The notes below the pieces were generated by a model, which was not told the origin of the DNA, made no database searches, and saw nothing but the letters and a program-made list of their open reading frames with translations. A stretch of DNA of 8,973 nt from an uncultured Prevotellaceae bacterium. GTDB lineage: Bacteria > Bacteroidota > Bacteroidia > Bacteroidales > Muribaculaceae. Shown one piece after another: positions 7,016-8,973 of the stretch (within the stretch, counting starts at the first letter, position 1; the number at the start of each line of letters is the position of its first letter). Where the stretch lies: NCBI GenBank assembly GCA_945645715.1, contig CALZFJ010000059.1, positions 1-8,973 on the forward strand, written 5' to 3'. A program made the translations under genes and the position numbers.

Positions 7016-7093
7016 ATGAAAAATGTGGCAAGAAGATATCAAAAAGAGTCTTCAAGCTGTAAAAAAATAGGCTACATAGCACAAAAAAGATAA
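7016..7093 (+). other. Possible 25-residue basic leader mini-ORF in the surface-protein 5' UTR
   Basis: ATG 7016 opens a frame reading MKNVARRYQK...YIAQKR and ending at TAA 7091-7093. It is preceded by TTAATTTTA, resembling the A/T-rich starts of the other genes here, and stops 9 nt before the first arm of the 7103-7145 hairpin. About a third of residues are Lys or Arg. The spacing recalls a leader-peptide/attenuator layout, but an ORF this short in A/T-rich DNA can arise by chance and no homologue was recognized. Confidence 0.22.
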
Positions 7094-7102
7094 TAATTAA
7101 GC

Positions 7103-7164
7103 GCGTCCTGTGGGAATTTATGGGAGCTTCTTCCCACGGAGACGCAATATATAATATAGCTCCC
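7103..7164 (+). promoter_or_regulatory. Candidate H-type pseudoknot just upstream of the surface-protein start codon
   Basis: Stem 1 pairs 7103-7116 with 7131-7145: 14 bp with one G-U and a single bulged A at 7140. Its 14-nt loop (7117-7130) contains GGGAGCT (7122-7128), which is perfectly complementary to AGCTCCC at 7158-7164, only 13 nt before ATG 7178. The loop segment can instead form a small competing hairpin, GGGAG 7122-7126 with TTCCC 7131-7135. Mutually exclusive pairings next to a translation start are what a translational regulator would show. No known riboswitch or ribosomal-protein leader was recognized. Confidence 0.42.
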
Positions 7165-7177
7165 TAAAAGTGCAATT

Positions 7178-8973
7178 ATGAAAAAGATAGCATTACGCTT
7201 TTTCTCGATTTGTGCCGCAGTGATGGTAGCGCTGACAGTGAACGCAGCTGCTCCCCAAGTAAAGGCAACAAAATCAGCGCAACCCGCCGGATCGGTGGCT
7301 ACACAGAAGTTGACACCTAAGAGTGCAAGCAACTTCAAGTTGGCGGAGAAGCGCATGGCAGGCAAGACCTATAATGCTTTTGCCAGCGTCAACAACAGTA
7401 AGCTTGGCTTGGCTAAGCTCGCTGCAAAGAAAAATGCAACAGTGAATGCAGGCAACGTGCCCACTTTCAATGCTGCAATGATCTACAACGCTGAATGGCC
7501 GGCTAACGACTTCAGCCAGGTAGGTATCTACAAAGTAGCAGTAGATGGCTCTATGATTCAGCCTTACTACCTGAATGAGGATCTCCAGCCCAATGCAGGC
7601 TACTTCTACAATGGCAAGTATTATGCCATGTCGATGTTCTCATTCTGGGGTATGTACTTTGTAGATATCACCGTTTTTGATGAGGAAACATGGGAAGTAG
7701 TAGCTGCTTCCGGTACCCAAATGGATCCGAGCTTATTCTGTACTGACTATGCGTTTGACGAGACCACCGGCAAGGCATACGGTTGCTTCTACAACTCAGA
7801 AGCTACAGGCTACATCTTCGGTTACTCAGATCCCGAGACATTTGAGACCACAGAAATTTGCGCATTGGTAGATGACTCATTTAATGCTTGTGCATTCGGT
7901 GCCGATGGCTACATCTACGCTATAGGACGTACCGGAAACCTTTTGAAGGTGGATAAGACTACAGGTGCCTATGAGATAATCGGCAACACCGGTCTTGAGC
8001 CACACTACATCACAACAGCTTACTTCGACAAGAAGACAGGACGCTACTTCTACCTTCTCAACAACGACTATGAGTCGTCGATTTATGAGATTAACCTCAC
8101 TACAGCTGAAGCTACCCATCTCTACTCGTTCGCTAACGGTGAGGAGTTTGTCGGTTCATACGTAGCAGCTGCAAATGCTGAGGACAAGGCTCCTGCAGAA
8201 GTTGAGAACATGGTAGCTGACTTCAGCGAGGGTTCACTCCGCGGAACAGTATCGTTCACCACTCCGACCACATTGTTCGACGGAACAGAGGGTTCGGGTA
8301 CACTTGCATACTTCATCACAGTAGATGGCGTAACCGTACACACTGCATTCACAGGCTGGGGCGAGAACGTATCAGTTCCTGTAACAATCGGCAAGTCGGG
8401 TATGCACGAAATCATCGTCTATGTGAAGAACGGTGCAGGCGAAAGCCCCAAGTCTAAGGTTAAGATGTTCATCGGAACCGATATGGTTAAGCCCGTTACA
8501 AACGTAGCACTTACTTACGCTGACGGCGCAATGAACCTCACTTGGGATCCCACTAACACTTCACTCAACGGTGGTTGGTTTGATCCTGCAACAATTCGCT
8601 ACACAGTAGTTCGCTTCCCCGACGCAGTAGTAGTAGCTGACCAGATTACAGAGACCACATTCACTGAGGAGTTCGTTACCGACGAGTTCCAGGCAGTATA
8701 TTACACCGTACAGGCATCTAACACCAAGGAGCTTGGCGAGGCAGTTGCATCTAACGCAATCGGCGTAGGTAGCATCTATCCGGCTTACACTAACGGCTTC
8801 GAGAACGAGCTTTCACTCGCAGGCTACACTCAGATCAACAAGAACGAGGACGGCCTTGTATGGGAGCTCACCAACGGTGAGGTTCGCTTCAAGTACAACT
8901 CAAGCCTTGCAATGGATGCATGGCTCATCACACCTGCTGTGAAACTTGAGGCAGGCAAGATGTACAAGATTTC
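7178..8973 (+). CDS. Secreted surface protein: propeller + two FnIII + choice-of-anchor J-type domain (3' end outside window)
   Basis: The frame from ATG 7178 stays open for 598 codons to the window end. A signal peptide is clear (MKKIALRFFS, hydrophobic core, then VNAAAP about 21-26). After a Lys/Ala-rich linker, residues about 95-335 carry repeated strand-turn patterns of a beta-propeller (YNGKYYAMSMFSFWGMYFVD; FDETTGKAYGCFYN; FGADGYIYAIGRTGNLLKVD; FDKKTGRYFYLLNN). Two fibronectin III-like domains follow, about 338-435 and 438-532 (KPVTNVALTYADGAMNLTWD). From about 533, YPAYTNGFENE... and AMDAWLITPAVKLEAGKMY match the start of choice-of-anchor J/cleaved-adhesin domains. Such Bacteroidales proteins usually end in a type IX secretion sorting domain, which would lie downstream (inference). 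No enzymatic motif is seen; ligand binding or adhesion is likely. Codon choice (many GTA, GCA, ACA) differs from the PUL genes. Start choice is supported by the signal peptide. Confidence 0.88.
   Translation, partial: MKKIALRFFSICAAVMVALTVNAAAPQVKATKSAQPAGSVATQKLTPKSASNFKLAEKRMAGKTYNAFASVNNSKLGLAKLAAKKNATVNAGNVPTFNAAMIYNAEWPANDFSQVGIYKVAVDGSMIQPYYLNEDLQPNAGYFYNGKYYAMSMFSFWGMYFVDITVFDEETWEVVAASGTQMDPSLFCTDYAFDETTGKAYGCFYNSEATGYIFGYSDPETFETTEICALVDDSFNACAFGADGYIYAIGRTGNLLKVDKTTGAYEIIGNTGLEPHYITTAYFDKKTGRYFYLLNNDYESSIYEINLTTAEATHLYSFANGEEFVGSYVAAANAEDKAPAEVENMVADFSEGSLRGTVSFTTPTTLFDGTEGSGTLAYFITVDGVTVHTAFTGWGENVSVPVTIGKSGMHEIIVYVKNGAGESPKSKVKMFIGTDMVKPVTNVALTYADGAMNLTWDPTNTSLNGGWFDPATIRYTVVRFPDAVVVADQITETTFTEEFVTDEFQAVYYTVQASNTKELGEAVASNAIGVGSIYPAYTNGFENELSLAGYTQINKNEDGLVWELTNGEVRFKYNSSLAMDAWLITPAVKLEAGKMYKI

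Noticed and set aside
7072..7365. 97-codon - strand frame with a hydrophobic stretch
   Set aside because: The hydrophobic segment is the reverse complement of the surface-protein signal peptide and leader; no independent support.
1..8973. tRNA, rRNA, insertion sequence, phage or defence genes
   Set aside because: No cloverleaf, rRNA segment, transposase or integrase frame, or terminal inverted repeats were seen on either strand.

Overview
The window looks like a piece of a Bacteroidales (Bacteroidota) chromosome, plausibly a gut lineage such as Muribaculaceae or Prevotellaceae. The phylum call rests on a SusD-type protein, secreted and lipoprotein glycoside hydrolases in series, A/T-rich translation starts without Shine-Dalgarno sequences, and a TAnnTTTG promoter element. 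The family-level guess is inference. All genes supported here are on the + strand.

Positions 1-6568 are the distal part of a polysaccharide utilization locus (PUL). The order is: the C-terminal end of a SusD-like glycan-binding lipoprotein (1-393); a hairpin in the gap; a secreted multidomain GH43-type enzyme with an N-terminal carboxypeptidase-regulatory-like domain, an F5/8 type C (discoidin) domain and a fibronectin III domain (536-2659); a GH144 / PF10091 lipoprotein (2827-4197); a heptamer tandem repeat; and a GH3 beta-glucosidase lipoprotein (4286-6568). GH144 plus GH3 is the pairing known for beta-1,2-glucan breakdown: the endo-enzyme cuts the polymer and the GH3 enzyme releases glucose from sophoro-oligosaccharides. 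The GH43 enzyme is not explained by plain beta-1,2-glucan and may act on a side chain or a second linkage.

Positions 6569-7177 contain no conventional gene but are rich in structure. A potential three-helix RNA fold (6599-6694) leads into a strong intrinsic terminator (6719-6761). Next come an A/T-rich stretch, a good Bacteroidota -7 promoter element (6923-6930), a leader of about 240 nt holding a possible 25-residue basic mini-ORF (7016-7093), and a 14-bp hairpin whose loop is perfectly complementary over 7 nt to a segment 13 nt before the next start codon. That last arrangement is a candidate H-type pseudoknot.

Positions 7178-8973 are the first 598 codons of a secreted surface protein: signal peptide, probable beta-propeller, two fibronectin III-like domains and the beginning of a choice-of-anchor J/cleaved-adhesin-type domain. 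It runs off the window. It has its own promoter, follows a terminator and uses visibly different codons, so it is probably a transcription unit separate from the PUL.

The most novel-looking signals are the two candidate RNA structures in 6569-7177. Neither could be tested here by folding software or homology search.
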